Positions 1 through 8,848 are shown, counted from the stretch's first letter. The stretch is 64,000 bases of DNA from JANQPX01 sp039197065 (GCA_039197065.1 JBCCUL010000033.1:41215-105214), one strand, 5' to 3'. Notes: generated from the letters alone by a model not told the origin. Numbers and translations are program-made.

Positions 1-816
1 GATGCTGCCTTTGGCATTCATCAGCTCGCCAATGAGGCGATGGCCTCGGCGGCGCGCATCCACGCGATCGAGCGTGGGCGCGATATCTCGGAGTTTCCGA
101 TGTTCGCCTTCGGCGGGGCAGGCCCCGTGCACGCCTATGGTGTGGCGCGCATCCTGAAACTGCCGCAGATTATTTATCCGTTTGGCGCAGGCGTGATGTC
201 GGCAATCGGTTTTCTGACGGCCCCGCTCGCCTTCGATTTTGTGCGTTCGCATCCGATAAGGCTCGAGACGGCCGATTGGCCGAGCGTCAATCGCCTGATC
301 TCGGAGATGGAGGACGAAGGTCGCGCCCGGCTCGCCCAGGCCACCAGAGACGCCGACATCACCTTTAGGCGCACGGCCGATATGCGCTATCGAAAACAGG
401 GCTTCGACATCTCGGTGCCGATCCCGAACGGCGAGCTCGGACCTTCGAGCGTTCCCGGCATCATCGCTGCGTTCGAGCGGATCTACGAAACGCTCTACGG
501 CCACACGATCCCGGACACGCCGATCGACGTCATGTCCTGGCGTCTGGTCGCCTCCGGGCCGAAGCCGGAGCTAAGCCTGCCGGTTGGCGGCGCTGGCGAT
601 CGGGACGCGCAAAAGGGCGAACGCCGCATCTATGTGCAGGATCGAGGTTTGATCGACGTGCCGGTCTATGACCGCTATCTGCTGGGCGCCGGCGACCGGC
701 TGGAAGGTCCGGCGATCGTCGAGGAGCGCGAGTCGACCGTGGTGATCAACGGCCCGGCAACGATCCGCGTCGATCACAACAGAAACCTGATCGTCGATCT
801 GGAGCCGGCGCCATGA
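1..816 (+). CDS. Hydantoinase/oxoprolinase subunit A, C-terminal part (partial)
   Basis: The frame is open from the first base of the window, so the N-terminal part lies upstream. About 271 residues remain. They carry family hallmarks: a FGGAGPVHA motif near residue 40, followed by a PFGAGVMSAIG segment like the conserved P-x-x-G-V-L-S-A-x-G of HyuA and 5-oxoprolinase, and a C-terminal GPAIVEE stretch. HyuA-type proteins form the ATP-dependent half of hydantoinases and oxoprolinases that open cyclic amides. The stop overlaps the start of the subunit B gene by 4 bases (ATGA), which indicates translational coupling. The real substrate cannot be read from the sequence. Confidence 0.92.
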   Translation, partial: DAAFGIHQLANEAMASAARIHAIERGRDISEFPMFAFGGAGPVHAYGVARILKLPQIIYPFGAGVMSAIGFLTAPLAFDFVRSHPIRLETADWPSVNRLISEMEDEGRARLAQATRDADITFRRTADMRYRKQGFDISVPIPNGELGPSSVPGIIAAFERIYETLYGHTIPDTPIDVMSWRLVASGPKPELSLPVGGAGDRDAQKGERRIYVQDRGLIDVPVYDRYLLGAGDRLEGPAIVEERESTVVINGPATIRVDHNRNLIVDLEPAP

Positions 817-2462
817 CCATCCCCGACCTCGATCCCATCACGCTCGACATCATGTGGGGACGGATGATCGCCACGGTGAACGAGCAGGCTGCGGCCCTGA
901 TGCGCTCATCCTTCACCTCGATCGTGCGCGATGCCGGCGATCTCTCCGCCTGCGTGTTCGACCGACGCGGACGCATGGTGGCGCAGGCCGTCACCGGTTC
1001 GCCCGGCCACATCAACTCCATGGCCACCGGCATGGCCCATATCGTTAAAGAATTCCCGATCGACACGCTCGAGCCGGGCGATGTGATCATCACCAACGAT
1101 CCCTGGATCACGGTCTCGCAGCTCCACGACATCACCATCGCCACGCCGGTCTTCCACAAAGGCCGCGCCGTGTCGCTTTTCGCCAATTGCTGCCATGCGC
1201 TGGACATTGGCGGGCGCGGCCTATCGGCGGATGCGCGCTCGATCTTCGAGGAGGGGCTGTTTCTTCCGATTATGAAGCTGCACGAGGCCGGCAAGCCGGT
1301 ACAGCCGATCTACAAGATCATCGAGAAAAACGTGCGCACGCCCGATGAGGTCGTCGGCGACATCCACGCCCAGATCATCGCCAATGAGGTCGGCGGGCGG
1401 CAGCTCCAGTCCTTCCTGCAGGAATTCGGCCTCGACGACATCGAAGCTGTCGCGGATGCGATCATCGAGCGCTCCGAACGCGCCATGCGAAGCGCGATCG
1501 ATGCGCTGCCCGACGGTGAGCACAGCTTTGCGCTCACGCTCGATGGCTTTGGTGAACCAATCGACATCAAATCGGCCGTGACGATCGCCGGCGACGAGAT
1601 CACGGTCGACTATGACGGCACCTCGCCGATGGTCGATCTCGGCGTCAATGTCGGCTTCAACTACACCGTCGCCTACACGACCTACGGCGTGAAATGCGCG
1701 ATCGCGCCGGATGTCCCGAACAATGCCGGCTCCTTCCTGCCGATCCGCACACTCGCTCCCGAGGGTTCCATCCTGAACGCAACGCCGCCCGCTGCGGTCG
1801 CGGGCCGCCATACGGTCGGCCATTTCCTGCCGTCGGCGATCATGGGCGCGTTGAGCGGTATTCTCCCGGACAAGGTGATGGCGCCCGGTGCGGATAGTTT
1901 GTGGAACACGCACATCGCCGGGCATGACGCGCGGGACGATGCCTATTTCTCCTACACCTGGTTTTCGACAGGCGGCACCGGCGCACTCAAGGGTCAGGAC
2001 GGCCTTTCCGCCACCTCCTATCCGAGCGGCGTTGCTGGCGTGCCCGCGGAGATCATCGAAGCCCTGACGCCGCTGGTGGTGCGGAAGCGCGCCCTTCGGC
2101 CCGACTCCGGCGGGGCCGGCGAGCATCGTGGCGGTCTCGGCCAGGTCATGGAGATCGAGGTTCGGACCGAGCGGCCCTATCTGTTCTCCGGCCTCTATGA
2201 GCGCTGCACCCATCCGGCCCCCGGCCTCGATGGCGGCAAGCCGGGCATGACCGGCGCCATCGATACCTCCAACGGCGAGGACCTAAAACCCAAGATCAGC
2301 CGCATGCTGCCATCAGACACCGTCGTCACCCTGCATATCCCAGGCGGCGGCGGCTTCGGTGATCCGATGAAACGCAGCACTGACGCCATCTGCGAGGACA
2401 TCAGGGACGGCTACGTGACACCGGACGGTGTCAGGCGCGATTATGGCCTTGAGCCGAGCTGA
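813..2462 (+). CDS. Hydantoinase/oxoprolinase subunit B
   Basis: This 549-residue protein matches the HyuB family along its length. It shows the N-terminal block with MRSSFTSIVRDAGDLSACVFD, the GDVIITNDPW motif, HALDIGGRG, and the glycine-rich tail GGGGFGDP that closes most HyuB proteins. Its usual partner, subunit A, is directly upstream with overlapping stop and start. The pair probably hydrolyses a cyclic amide or lactam in the cytoplasm, with ATP consumed by subunit A. The downstream small barrel protein, cupin, RraA-like protein and hydrolase suggest a dedicated catabolic operon, but the substrate is unknown. Confidence 0.92.
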   Translation: MTIPDLDPITLDIMWGRMIATVNEQAAALMRSSFTSIVRDAGDLSACVFDRRGRMVAQAVTGSPGHINSMATGMAHIVKEFPIDTLEPGDVIITNDPWITVSQLHDITIATPVFHKGRAVSLFANCCHALDIGGRGLSADARSIFEEGLFLPIMKLHEAGKPVQPIYKIIEKNVRTPDEVVGDIHAQIIANEVGGRQLQSFLQEFGLDDIEAVADAIIERSERAMRSAIDALPDGEHSFALTLDGFGEPIDIKSAVTIAGDEITVDYDGTSPMVDLGVNVGFNYTVAYTTYGVKCAIAPDVPNNAGSFLPIRTLAPEGSILNATPPAAVAGRHTVGHFLPSAIMGALSGILPDKVMAPGADSLWNTHIAGHDARDDAYFSYTWFSTGGTGALKGQDGLSATSYPSGVAGVPAEIIEALTPLVVRKRALRPDSGGAGEHRGGLGQVMEIEVRTERPYLFSGLYERCTHPAPGLDGGKPGMTGAIDTSNGEDLKPKISRMLPSDTVVTLHIPGGGGFGDPMKRSTDAICEDIRDGYVTPDGVRRDYGLEPS

Positions 2463-2476
2463 CGAGGAGTGCCGCT

Positions 2477-2845
2477 TTGCCCACCCAGACCCGCTTCATT
2501 CTCATCGCGTCCATGGATGTCGATCCCGCTTATGAGGATCTGTTCAACGAGATCTACGACGGCGAGCATGTGCCGCATCTCTTGAAGGTTCCGGGCGTTC
2601 GCAGCGTAACACGCTACAAAGGTGTGCCCGCCGAGATCGCCATTGCCGACGGCACGCAGCCCTTGCCGCCGGCATCGCCGGTCTATACGGCGATCTATGA
2701 GCTCGACAGTCCCGATGTCCTGAAAAGCTCGGCATGGGCGCGCGCCGTCGAGGCGGGGCGCTGGGCCTCGGACGTCCGGCCGCATACACGAAACCGCCAT
2801 CACGCCGTCTACGAAAAAACATTCGCCGCAACCGAGGAGACATGA
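2477..2845 (+). CDS. Small dimeric alpha-beta barrel-like protein
   Basis: This is a 122-residue protein without a signal peptide. It starts at TTG 2477, supported by GAGGAG at 2464-2469 with 7-base spacing. Its pattern is a beta-strand opening (RFILIASMDV), a helix (YEDLFNEIYDGEHVPHLLKVPGV), a second strand (RSVTRYKG), then YTAIYELDSP and another helix. This resembles EthD-like or antibiotic-monooxygenase-like ferredoxin-fold proteins, including the DHVPHLL-type helix. Such proteins are small cofactor-free enzymes or chaperones in degradation pathways. It sits 14 bases after hyuB and 4 bases before the cupin gene, so it is co-transcribed. The exact family is uncertain. Confidence 0.75.
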   Translation: MPTQTRFILIASMDVDPAYEDLFNEIYDGEHVPHLLKVPGVRSVTRYKGVPAEIAIADGTQPLPPASPVYTAIYELDSPDVLKSSAWARAVEAGRWASDVRPHTRNRHHAVYEKTFAATEET

Positions 2846-2849
2846 TCCC

Positions 2850-3221
2850 ATGGCCGACCACCCGGAATTCCACAATCTCGATGATGAGGGCGATGGCATC
2901 GTTCGCCAGCTTGCGGATGGGCTCAGCACCCGCATTTTTCCAGGCGACCAGGCCATGATCTCGATCGTGGAGGCGGGGCCGCATGCCGAGGGCAAGATGC
3001 ATCAGCACCCGGAGGAACAATGGGGTGTGATGCTCGAAGGCTCGGCGATCCGCGTTCAGGGTGATCAGGAAATTGCCGTCAAGAAGGGCGACTTCTGGCG
3101 CACGCCCGGCAATGTCCCGCACACGCTTCGCGCCGGTCCCGAAGGTTGTCGCGTGCTCGATATTTTTGCTCCACCGCGTGACGAGTACAAAAAGCCAGGC
3201 TCCGGCTTTGGCGGCGGCTGA
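2850..3221 (+). CDS. Single-domain cupin protein
   Basis: This 123-residue protein is made of one cupin barrel. Motif 1 is visible as HQHPEEQWGVMLEG (two His and a Glu as metal ligands) and motif 2 as GDFWRTPGNVPHTL (the third His). Such proteins bind a divalent metal and act as isomerases, dioxygenases or accessory enzymes for small organic acids. It lies inside the hydantoinase operon with 4-base gaps or less on both sides, so a role in the same catabolic route is likely. The substrate cannot be inferred. Confidence 0.85.
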   Translation: MADHPEFHNLDDEGDGIVRQLADGLSTRIFPGDQAMISIVEAGPHAEGKMHQHPEEQWGVMLEGSAIRVQGDQEIAVKKGDFWRTPGNVPHTLRAGPEGCRVLDIFAPPRDEYKKPGSGFGGG

Positions 3222-3224
3222 GCG

Positions 3225-3884
3225 ATGGCCGTTAACTTACACGACGCCCCGTTTCGGCAGCTAGGCACAAGCGAACGCGACGCCTGGAAAGACGCCGAGG
3301 CCGCTGCCGTCTCCGATTGCCTCGAACGCGGCATGGCGATGGATGGCGGCCTGAAGCCTTTGGATCCTGCCATGCGCCTCGTCGGTCAGGCGCGCACGGT
3401 GCGCTGCATGGTCGGCGACAACAGCGCCCTGCACGCCGCCATCACGCTTGCCCGCCCCGGCGAGATCCTGGTGGTCGATGCGGGCGGCTTTCTTGGTACC
3501 GCGGTCTGGGGCGGGTTGATGACGGAAGCCGCCAAGCGGAAAAACATCGCCGGGATCGTCGTCGATGGCGCCGTCCGGGATAGCGCCGAAATCATCGAGC
3601 TTGCGTTCCCTTGCTTTGCCCGGGGCACCGTTCCCGCTGGCCCTCACAAAGGCTTCGGCGGCGCCATCGATGTGCCGATCAGCTGCGGCGGGATCGCCGT
3701 CCATCCGGGCGACCTCATTATCGCCGACGCCGACGGCGTCACCGTCGTTCCGCTGGCGCGCGTCGAGGACACGTTGACTGCCTATCACGCACTCAAAGCG
3801 AAGGAAGCAAAGGCCCTCGCCGCTCTGGAGGCCGGCGGCACGCTGGCGGACATCTACGGCGTGCCTGAGATCACGAAAGTCTAA
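3225..3884 (+). CDS. RraA-like / HMG aldolase family protein
   Basis: This 219-residue protein belongs to the RraA fold. It shows the anion-binding and metal-binding pattern GGFLGTAVWGGLMTEAAKRK followed by IVVDGAVRDSAEI, where the Arg-Asp pair is typical of class II pyruvate aldolases such as 4-hydroxy-4-methyl-2-oxoglutarate aldolase. Family members cleave 4-hydroxy-2-oxo acids or decarboxylate oxaloacetate; the RNase E inhibitor role applies only to the enterobacterial branch. Its place in a catabolic operon favours an aldolase or decarboxylase role here. It starts 3 bases after the cupin gene stop. Confidence 0.85.
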   Translation: MAVNLHDAPFRQLGTSERDAWKDAEAAAVSDCLERGMAMDGGLKPLDPAMRLVGQARTVRCMVGDNSALHAAITLARPGEILVVDAGGFLGTAVWGGLMTEAAKRKNIAGIVVDGAVRDSAEIIELAFPCFARGTVPAGPHKGFGGAIDVPISCGGIAVHPGDLIIADADGVTVVPLARVEDTLTAYHALKAKEAKALAALEAGGTLADIYGVPEITKV

Positions 3885-3888
3885 CGAT

Positions 3889-4692
3889 ATGACGACGGCG
3901 TTCACCAGAGCCGAGCACGATCTGACGATCGATGGCGTTTCGCTTCGCTTGCCGGCAATCAGCCGCGGCGGGACGAGAGCACCCATGGTCTTTCTGCATG
4001 GCTTCGGATCGACCAAGGAGGACTATGCCGACATCGTCCATCACATGGCCTTCGATGATCACCCCTTCTTCGCCTATGACGCGCCCGGCTGTGGCGAGTC
4101 CGATTGCTCAGACCTCTCCAAAATCGACATTCCGTTTCTGGTGCGTACCGCCGAGGCTATGCTGGCATGGGCCGGGATCGAAAAATTCCACCTTGTCGGC
4201 CACTCGATGGGCGGTCTGACCGCCTTGATGCTCGCCCACGCCCATCCCGAACGTATCCTGAGCTTCACGGACATCGAAGGCAACATCGCGCCTGAAGACT
4301 GCTTCTTGAGCCGCCAGATTATCGAGCATGCCGATCCCGATCCGGACAGGTTTTTCGATGCCTTCATTGAACGAACGCTGCACCAGCCTGCATTTGCTTC
4401 AGCCCTCTACGCCGCCAGCCTTCGCCACAAAGTGCGAGCGGGCGCAGTGCGCGGGATCTTCACGTCCATGGTCGAGCTTTCCGATCACGGCGGGCTGATG
4501 GAGAAGTTCCTGGGCCTGCCCTGCCCGAAAATGTACATGTTTGGCGAGCAGAACAGGTCGCTCAGCTATCTCGACGACATCGAAGCCAAGGGTGTCCGCC
4601 TGGCTGAAATCACTCACTGCGGCCACTTCCCCATGTACTCCAATCCCATAGCAATGTGGCAGGCTATCGCCAGTTTCCTTGAGGAAGTCTGA
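3889..4692 (+). CDS. Alpha/beta hydrolase
   Basis: This 267-residue cytoplasmic protein has the alpha/beta-hydrolase core. An HGFGSTKEDY segment forms the oxyanion loop, the nucleophile elbow is GHSMGG near residue 105, and a late His in THCGHFPMYSNP completes the likely triad. It starts 4 bases after the RraA-like gene and is the last gene of the six-gene operon. In that context it may hydrolyse an ester, amide or C-C bond of the pathway intermediate. No terminator is obvious after it. Confidence 0.88.
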   Translation: MTTAFTRAEHDLTIDGVSLRLPAISRGGTRAPMVFLHGFGSTKEDYADIVHHMAFDDHPFFAYDAPGCGESDCSDLSKIDIPFLVRTAEAMLAWAGIEKFHLVGHSMGGLTALMLAHAHPERILSFTDIEGNIAPEDCFLSRQIIEHADPDPDRFFDAFIERTLHQPAFASALYAASLRHKVRAGAVRGIFTSMVELSDHGGLMEKFLGLPCPKMYMFGEQNRSLSYLDDIEAKGVRLAEITHCGHFPMYSNPIAMWQAIASFLEEV

Positions 4693-4747
4693 CCGGAGTA
4701 GCCCGGCCGATCTTGTCGTTTCGTCAGCTAGTGAAAATCTTCTATTT

Positions 4748-4980
4748 TCATCGCTTCAAGCGCTCCCAGACGTCACCAATGAGATTTTTCGAGTACATGC
4801 CGAAATGCCCATTCAGTTCTTTTACTGCTTCATAAGTCACTCATTGAAGGATAAGGACTTTGCCAGTTGGCACCACGCGGAACTCCAGAACTTTGTTTTG
4901 CCCCGCATAATCATCCAGATTGGTACGAAGACCTGGGACAAGATCGACGACCCATCCGAACCCGACACAAGGTTTAACTG
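4748..4980 (-). pseudogene. Possible relic of an unknown gene
   Basis: On the minus strand one frame reads as natural-looking protein (LVPGLRTNLDDYAGQNKVLE, then VTYEAVKELNGHFGMYSKN and DVWERLKR) ending at a stop at 4748-4750. It is interrupted by one in-frame TGA in the middle and has no clear start. No family is recognised. It opens the decayed region between the hydantoinase operon and tRNA-Arg. Together with flanking sequence (4693-5039) nothing else is seen in this 350-base stretch. It may be chance. Confidence 0.25.
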
Positions 4981-5039
4981 ACACGCTTAAGAGGAGCGAT
5001 CGCCAGCGATTGGTTCGAGGACGAATGGACGCGCAGCGT

Positions 5040-5887
5040 CTAGCGACCGGGAGTTAACCTGATGCGACAGGAACGGTCACGGCCTCTTCGTTTCAATCGT
5101 GATCGAAGCTCTGAACGGTAGGGACGGCTGACAGGGCGTTCGATGCCGTTGTCGAGCTGGCAGATGACCTTCTCGCCGTCTCGCCTTAAACGCCTTGACG
5201 TTATCGGTTGCGACCCAGTGCGAGCGGTGAATACGCATGTCGTCGACATCGTCGAAATGGCCGAGAGCCCGCCCGAACGCGTGGAGGATCAAGGTGTCTC
5301 CCGCCGGCGGATAGACCCTGAGATGGTGCAATTCAGAGCTCATCGCGATCACGTCTCGTCCGAGCTTTTGGGAGACGAGGGATCAGAAATGATCTTGTTC
5401 CGTCGCTGGGGGCGTTGCGTCCGACACCAACGATCTGCTTTCGATCTGGAGAAGCCGAGTTGCGTTGAAGCCTGTCCAGATCAACAGAAACGGCAAGATG
5501 ATATCGCCGAACTCACCGATGAGATCGGTGCGAATGGGCTGGTCGATAAGGTCGTCCCCATCATTGATTGTCGGAAAAACCAATCCAAGCCATAGGCAGC
5601 CAGAGTAAACGCCAAGGCACCCAGGAGGCCGGCCAAGCCGACGATCAGCCATGGTGAGGCCCTATCCAGTCATTCAATCCGTTGGAGGGCTGCTTTTACC
5701 GCAGCAAGGAGGCAAGTCCCGGGAAGACAGGGGTCAGCCAGTAGGTAAAACCCATCAGGGGCGACAGCCCTTCGGAAGCGGACGGTGCCAGTGCTGCAAG
5801 CGCTATGGACGTCGCCAGCCCCGCACACAGCAAGAAACCTGGCCATGACGATCTTGGGTCAAGCCGCTTTAGAACATCGTAAGCCAT
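5040..5887 (-). pseudogene. LytTR-family membrane transcription regulator, degenerate
   Basis: Reading the minus strand across three frames restores a regulator with several membrane helices followed by a LytTR DNA-binding domain. The N-terminus (from 5887) has helices FLLCAGLATSIALAALAP and MGFTYWLTPVFPG. After a shift near 5697 and a TGA near 5671 comes WLIVGLAGLLGALAFTLAAY. After a shift near 5570 comes GDIILPFLLIWTGFNATRLLQ. After a TGA at 5383-5385 the LytTR part follows (QKLGRDVIAM, ELHHLRVY, FDDVDDMRIHRSHWVATDNVKAF). A last shift near 5190-5200 leads to GEKVICQLDNGIERPVSRPYRS. Two of the stops look like TGG to TGA changes. About five lesions mean the gene is dead rather than mis-sequenced. 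The downstream limit is approximate. Confidence 0.8.
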
Positions 5888-5953
5888 CGACGCGATCAGT
5901 TTCTCCCATCCTGGGTTGGCAGGAACGTCATCCGGTCATTTCATGCATGCGTC

Positions 5954-6648
5954 ATGTTCATTCGTGCAAGAGCCGACATGCTGTTAAGAATGCCCGTTTC
6001 GATCCTCGCCAGACGCGCCGCCCAGTTCATGACACCGATCGCGCTTTGCCTGTCCGCCGGAGCCGACGCTCACACAGGCAGTATCGTTGATCGCCTCTAT
6101 GCCGAGCTGCAGGCGGGAGGAGGTTGGCCATATGGCAATGACGTGGAGGGAACCGGACTCCAAAGCGATGTCGATTTCGATCCTGGTTTGGTCGGTGGTG
6201 GCGCCGTCGGCATCGACATCGATGACAACTGGCGTGCCGAGCTTGAGTACATGTATCGAAGCAATGACGTCGACGACTTCGGCGGCAGCGAGATCGATGC
6301 TGACAGCGATGATTTTGCCTCAGTCGCTTTATGGCAAATGCCGAATACCGATCCGGCACATCGGATCAGGCATTTAGGCCTTATATCGGTGCCGGTGTCA
6401 GCATTATCCAGGAAATTGATTTCGATGAGAAAGGTAGGGACGATGCCGGCGAATTCAGCGATCGAGGCGACGTTGTCTTTCAGCTCATGGCCGGCGCCGA
6501 CTACAGCCTGAACAGGTCCTGGAGCCTGAACGCGGGGCTTCGCCATTTCGATGCGGGATCGGTCACGCTCGATGGAGACGGAGATCGAGAGTTGGACGCC
6601 GACTACCGGCTGACTTCCTTGCTCTTGGGGGTGCGTTACAGCTTTTGA
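5954..6648 (+). pseudogene. Outer-membrane beta-barrel protein, frameshifted
   Basis: Two overlapping frames together give one OmpA/Opa-like barrel. The first (from about 5954-5990) has a signal-like N-terminus (MTPIALCLSAGADA) and strands such as YAELQAGGGWPYG and WRAELEYMYRSNDVDDFGG up to FASVAL. The second continues with MANAEYRSG, FRPYIGAGVSIIQEIDFDE, FQLMAGADYSLNRSWSLNAG and ends LTSLLLGVRYSF, a typical C-terminal aromatic barrel signature. The switch is at about 6330 (CTTTATGG), where one base appears to be missing. It lies divergent from the dead LytTR gene with 67 bases between. A sequencing error cannot be excluded for this single lesion. Confidence 0.75.
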
Positions 6649-7085
6649 GATGAGAGGCCCGAAGCGGCTTAAGGCCGCTCTGGTCATATTCTTTCGGTGG
6701 CATTACGCCTTACAACGTCGACAATACATGGACAAGCGAACTTGCGCCTCCCAGACGGACTTCGCAATGCGGAGTAAGCTTTCCATTCTGACCACAGTCT
6801 TTTCTCACGATCGCGCCATATCCTGCATGAGCACCCTTATCTGTCGAGCAATTGGTCGTGCTCGAATATCACTGCCATGCTCAGTTAGGTCAAATCGCGA
6901 TTCTAACGAAAGTATGTTCTCGGTGCTTGCGTTCCCCCGATTTGAACCTATCGAGACTGCCTCTTCTGAGCAGCGCCCTCATAATGCGCCGAAATCCAGC
7001 TTATCGCGGTTGCGAACCTACTGGATCAGGTACTGTTTACCATACAGTAGGTTTCCTCCACTAACCATCTGAAGTTCTTGCAGGT

Positions 7086-7157
7086 TCTCCTCCCACCCCT
7101 TCCTGACCCCGTAGCCTCCACGCTGAGGGTGTGGGGTCAGGAAGGGGTGGGAGGAGA
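7086..7157. repeat. Perfect 25-bp inverted repeat (hairpin)
   Basis: Bases 7086-7110 and 7133-7157 are exact reverse complements, 25 bp, separated by 22 bases that contain a further CCTC/GAGG pairing. The arms are strongly pyrimidine (left) and purine (right) biased. There is no T-run after it, so it is not a standard terminator. It may be a transposon end, a MITE-like relic or a fold-back junction. Confidence 0.85.
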
Positions 7158-7480
7158 GAGATAAAAGATGGTCATAGGAGGAAACAAAAAGGAAAGAGCT
7201 AAAAACAGAAATATGAGGATCAGATAGAGAAGAATGAATAACAGAAAATTAGTGTATAATATAGCAGATGAAAAAATTGGATTGTGTTTAGAGCAAGTGA
7301 GAATGCAGAGGATGAGGTCCGGTTTGGGAATAGGTAAATGCATGATCTTAGATAGGTGAATGGCGATCGATCGTGATGCGCGAGTATAGGTAGGTAGCAT
7401 GTCGCAAGAGCAATAAATGATCGGCGCGGTGATCGCAGGCTAAGGAAAAAAGAAAAACGATCGGCGGTCTCATCAAGGAT
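7158..7480. other. AT-rich, purine-biased anomalous tract
   Basis: Directly after the hairpin the plus strand becomes strongly A/G biased and much lower in GC than the rest of the window (for example AAACAAAAAGGAAAGAGC near 7180-7200 and GAAGAATGAATAACAG near 7229-7244). No coding frame looks real. Composition returns to normal by about 7480-7500. It looks like foreign or mis-assembled sequence. Confidence 0.55.
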
Positions 7481-7809
7481 GAATTTAGAAAGGGGCCGTT
7501 CAAGGCCGATCGTCGACGGTCGTAGATCAGGCGTTCTGCGAATCGAACAGTCGGCTCGAGCCGACTCAAGAGACCAAAGACTCGTCCTCAAAAAATCCAA
7601 AGCATCCCTGCGTCAAGACCAGGCCCTTCGGGCGACAATGGCGGTCTCCCCATCTTTGCTTTGCTGCAGACTGGGAACCCTCCGCCATTTCACATCGGCG
7701 GCGAGGTTGCGGTGCCTGCGCATTCAAGCCAGCCAGGTTGCGCAATCACATTGAAAAAAGTCTGGCACCAAAAGGCAGGATTTCAGGCGCTCAGGGCTCC
7801 TAGGTATGG

Positions 7810-8541
7810 GTGAATTGTATCGAGGGCCTCCAGATGCGTGTTACCGAGCGGGACCGACTGATGCTCCAATGGATCAACGGTCATGGTTTCGTCATCATTC
7901 AGCAAGCCGCAACCTGGATGCGGGGCGGTTACGAAGCCGCCCGGCATCGGCTGGGATTACTGGTTAGGGCCAGCTATCTGAGGCGGAAGCGTTTTGAGCA
8001 TCCGGAACCGCTCCTCCATTGGCTGACTAGGCAATGCGGTGAGGTTGCAGGCGAAACTCTGTCGGTTCCCAAAGCGATCAATCGCGTCATCTATCTGCAC
8101 GACATCATGTTGGTCGATCTCGCCGATAATCTGGTTACGAGAGCCGGCGGCGAGTTTGTCCATGAGCGGCGGTTACACGCCGAAATCAAGGCCGAGGGTC
8201 TACGAGACCTAGCCCATCTCCCGAATGGTCTTCTCTATCTCGACAACAAGAAACCAATCGCCATCGAGCTGGAACTATCGCTGAAGGCTGCGGACCGGTT
8301 GCGCGACATCGTCACCGATTATGCGGTCGACAATCGGTTTCATGAGATTTGGTACGTCATCGGTGGTGACACAGGGAGCCGCTGTCGCCATAGGGTGAAA
8401 ATGTCAAGAGATGCGAAAATCAGACGCCATCGTTCTAGGCCTTCACCTTTTGTCGCTTTGGACGCCCACCGAGGCGGCCGTTCTTTCTGCTCGCTTCCGC
8501 CTTGGCTTGGCTGCGGGATTGGCCTCCAGCCTGTCCCATAG
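7810..8541 (+). CDS. Replication-relaxation-like protein, 3' end probably lost
   Basis: The first 190 residues look like a winged-helix protein of the replication-relaxation type found on plasmids and integrative elements. They begin TERDRLMLQWINGHGFVIIQQAATWM, continue with AARHRLGLLVRASYLRRKRFEHP and a conserved core DLAHLPNGLLYLDNKKPIAIE followed by HEIWYVIGG. After about position 8375 the sequence turns into Arg/His-rich non-homologous residues and runs over the convergent DUF2442 gene, so the natural C-terminus is probably lost. Starts at GTG 7810 or, more naturally, ATG 7834 (MRVTERDR). Family assignment is moderate. Confidence 0.5.
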   Translation: MNCIEGLQMRVTERDRLMLQWINGHGFVIIQQAATWMRGGYEAARHRLGLLVRASYLRRKRFEHPEPLLHWLTRQCGEVAGETLSVPKAINRVIYLHDIMLVDLADNLVTRAGGEFVHERRLHAEIKAEGLRDLAHLPNGLLYLDNKKPIAIELELSLKAADRLRDIVTDYAVDNRFHEIWYVIGGDTGSRCRHRVKMSRDAKIRRHRSRPSPFVALDAHRGGRSFCSLPPWLGCGIGLQPVP

Positions 8542-8848
8542 CAGCTGACCAGGCCTTGGATCCGGTGACGCCGTTCAAAAGAGCCGGCAAATAGACATCC
8601 GCGTCTAGGCGAGGAAAATGCAATCCAAAACCTTTCGGGCTGATCTCGATCTCGCTCAGTTCATCTGATGTGGCATATTGCAGACCTTCGATCTCGCTTG
8701 GTACCAGCGCCAGTTCGATGCCTCGCCCGAGTGTGACCATGACCCGTTTGACCCGGCGGTCATAGCGCGCCGCCGTTGCCCAGATACCCTGCCGCGTATT
8801 CGTCTCGCCCCTTCGGTTGGCGGCCTCGATGTCGTTATGGTCAGCCAT
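8435..8848 (-). CDS. DUF2442 domain protein
   Basis: This 137-residue protein contains a DUF2442 domain: RVMVTLGRGIELALVPSEIEGLQYATSDELSEIEISPKGFGLHFPRLDADVYLP split over strands typical of the family, then a C-terminal tail SRKNGRLGGRPKRQK seen in many alphaproteobacterial copies. DUF2442 genes usually follow a DUF4160 gene, and the pair is treated as a toxin-antitoxin-like or regulatory module of unknown mechanism. Here the partner is present just upstream with an 8-base overlap (ATGGCTGA) but carries a stop. Its tail is convergent with, and overlaps, the end of the replication-relaxation-like frame. Confidence 0.8.
   Translation of the reverse strand: MADHNDIEAANRRGETNTRQGIWATAARYDRRVKRVMVTLGRGIELALVPSEIEGLQYATSDELSEIEISPKGFGLHFPRLDADVYLPALLNGVTGSKAWSAAMGQAGGQSRSQAKAEASRKNGRLGGRPKRQKVKA

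Larger units (their letters stand above)
6649..7809. other. Long non-coding stretch in decayed region
   Basis: No convincing gene is seen in about 1.1 kb. Open frames here are short and lack family resemblance. The stretch contains a perfect 25-bp hairpin (7086-7157), listed separately, and a purine-rich AT-rich tract (about 7158-7480), also listed separately. A small inverted repeat (TACTGT...ACAGTA) lies near 7030-7047. Confidence 0.6.

Noticed and set aside
1221..2213. 330-codon minus-strand open frame
   Set aside because: Shadow of the HyuB gene, with composition typical of an antisense GC-rich frame.
4679..4981. 100-codon plus-strand frame overlapping the hydrolase end
   Set aside because: No family resemblance, no ribosome site, and it lies in a region where the other strand reads more like a decayed gene.
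6935..6990. tRNA-like string (GATTTGAACC followed by GAGCAGCGCCCTC)
   Set aside because: The T-stem does not pair and no acceptor stem forms, so it is not a tRNA and perhaps chance.
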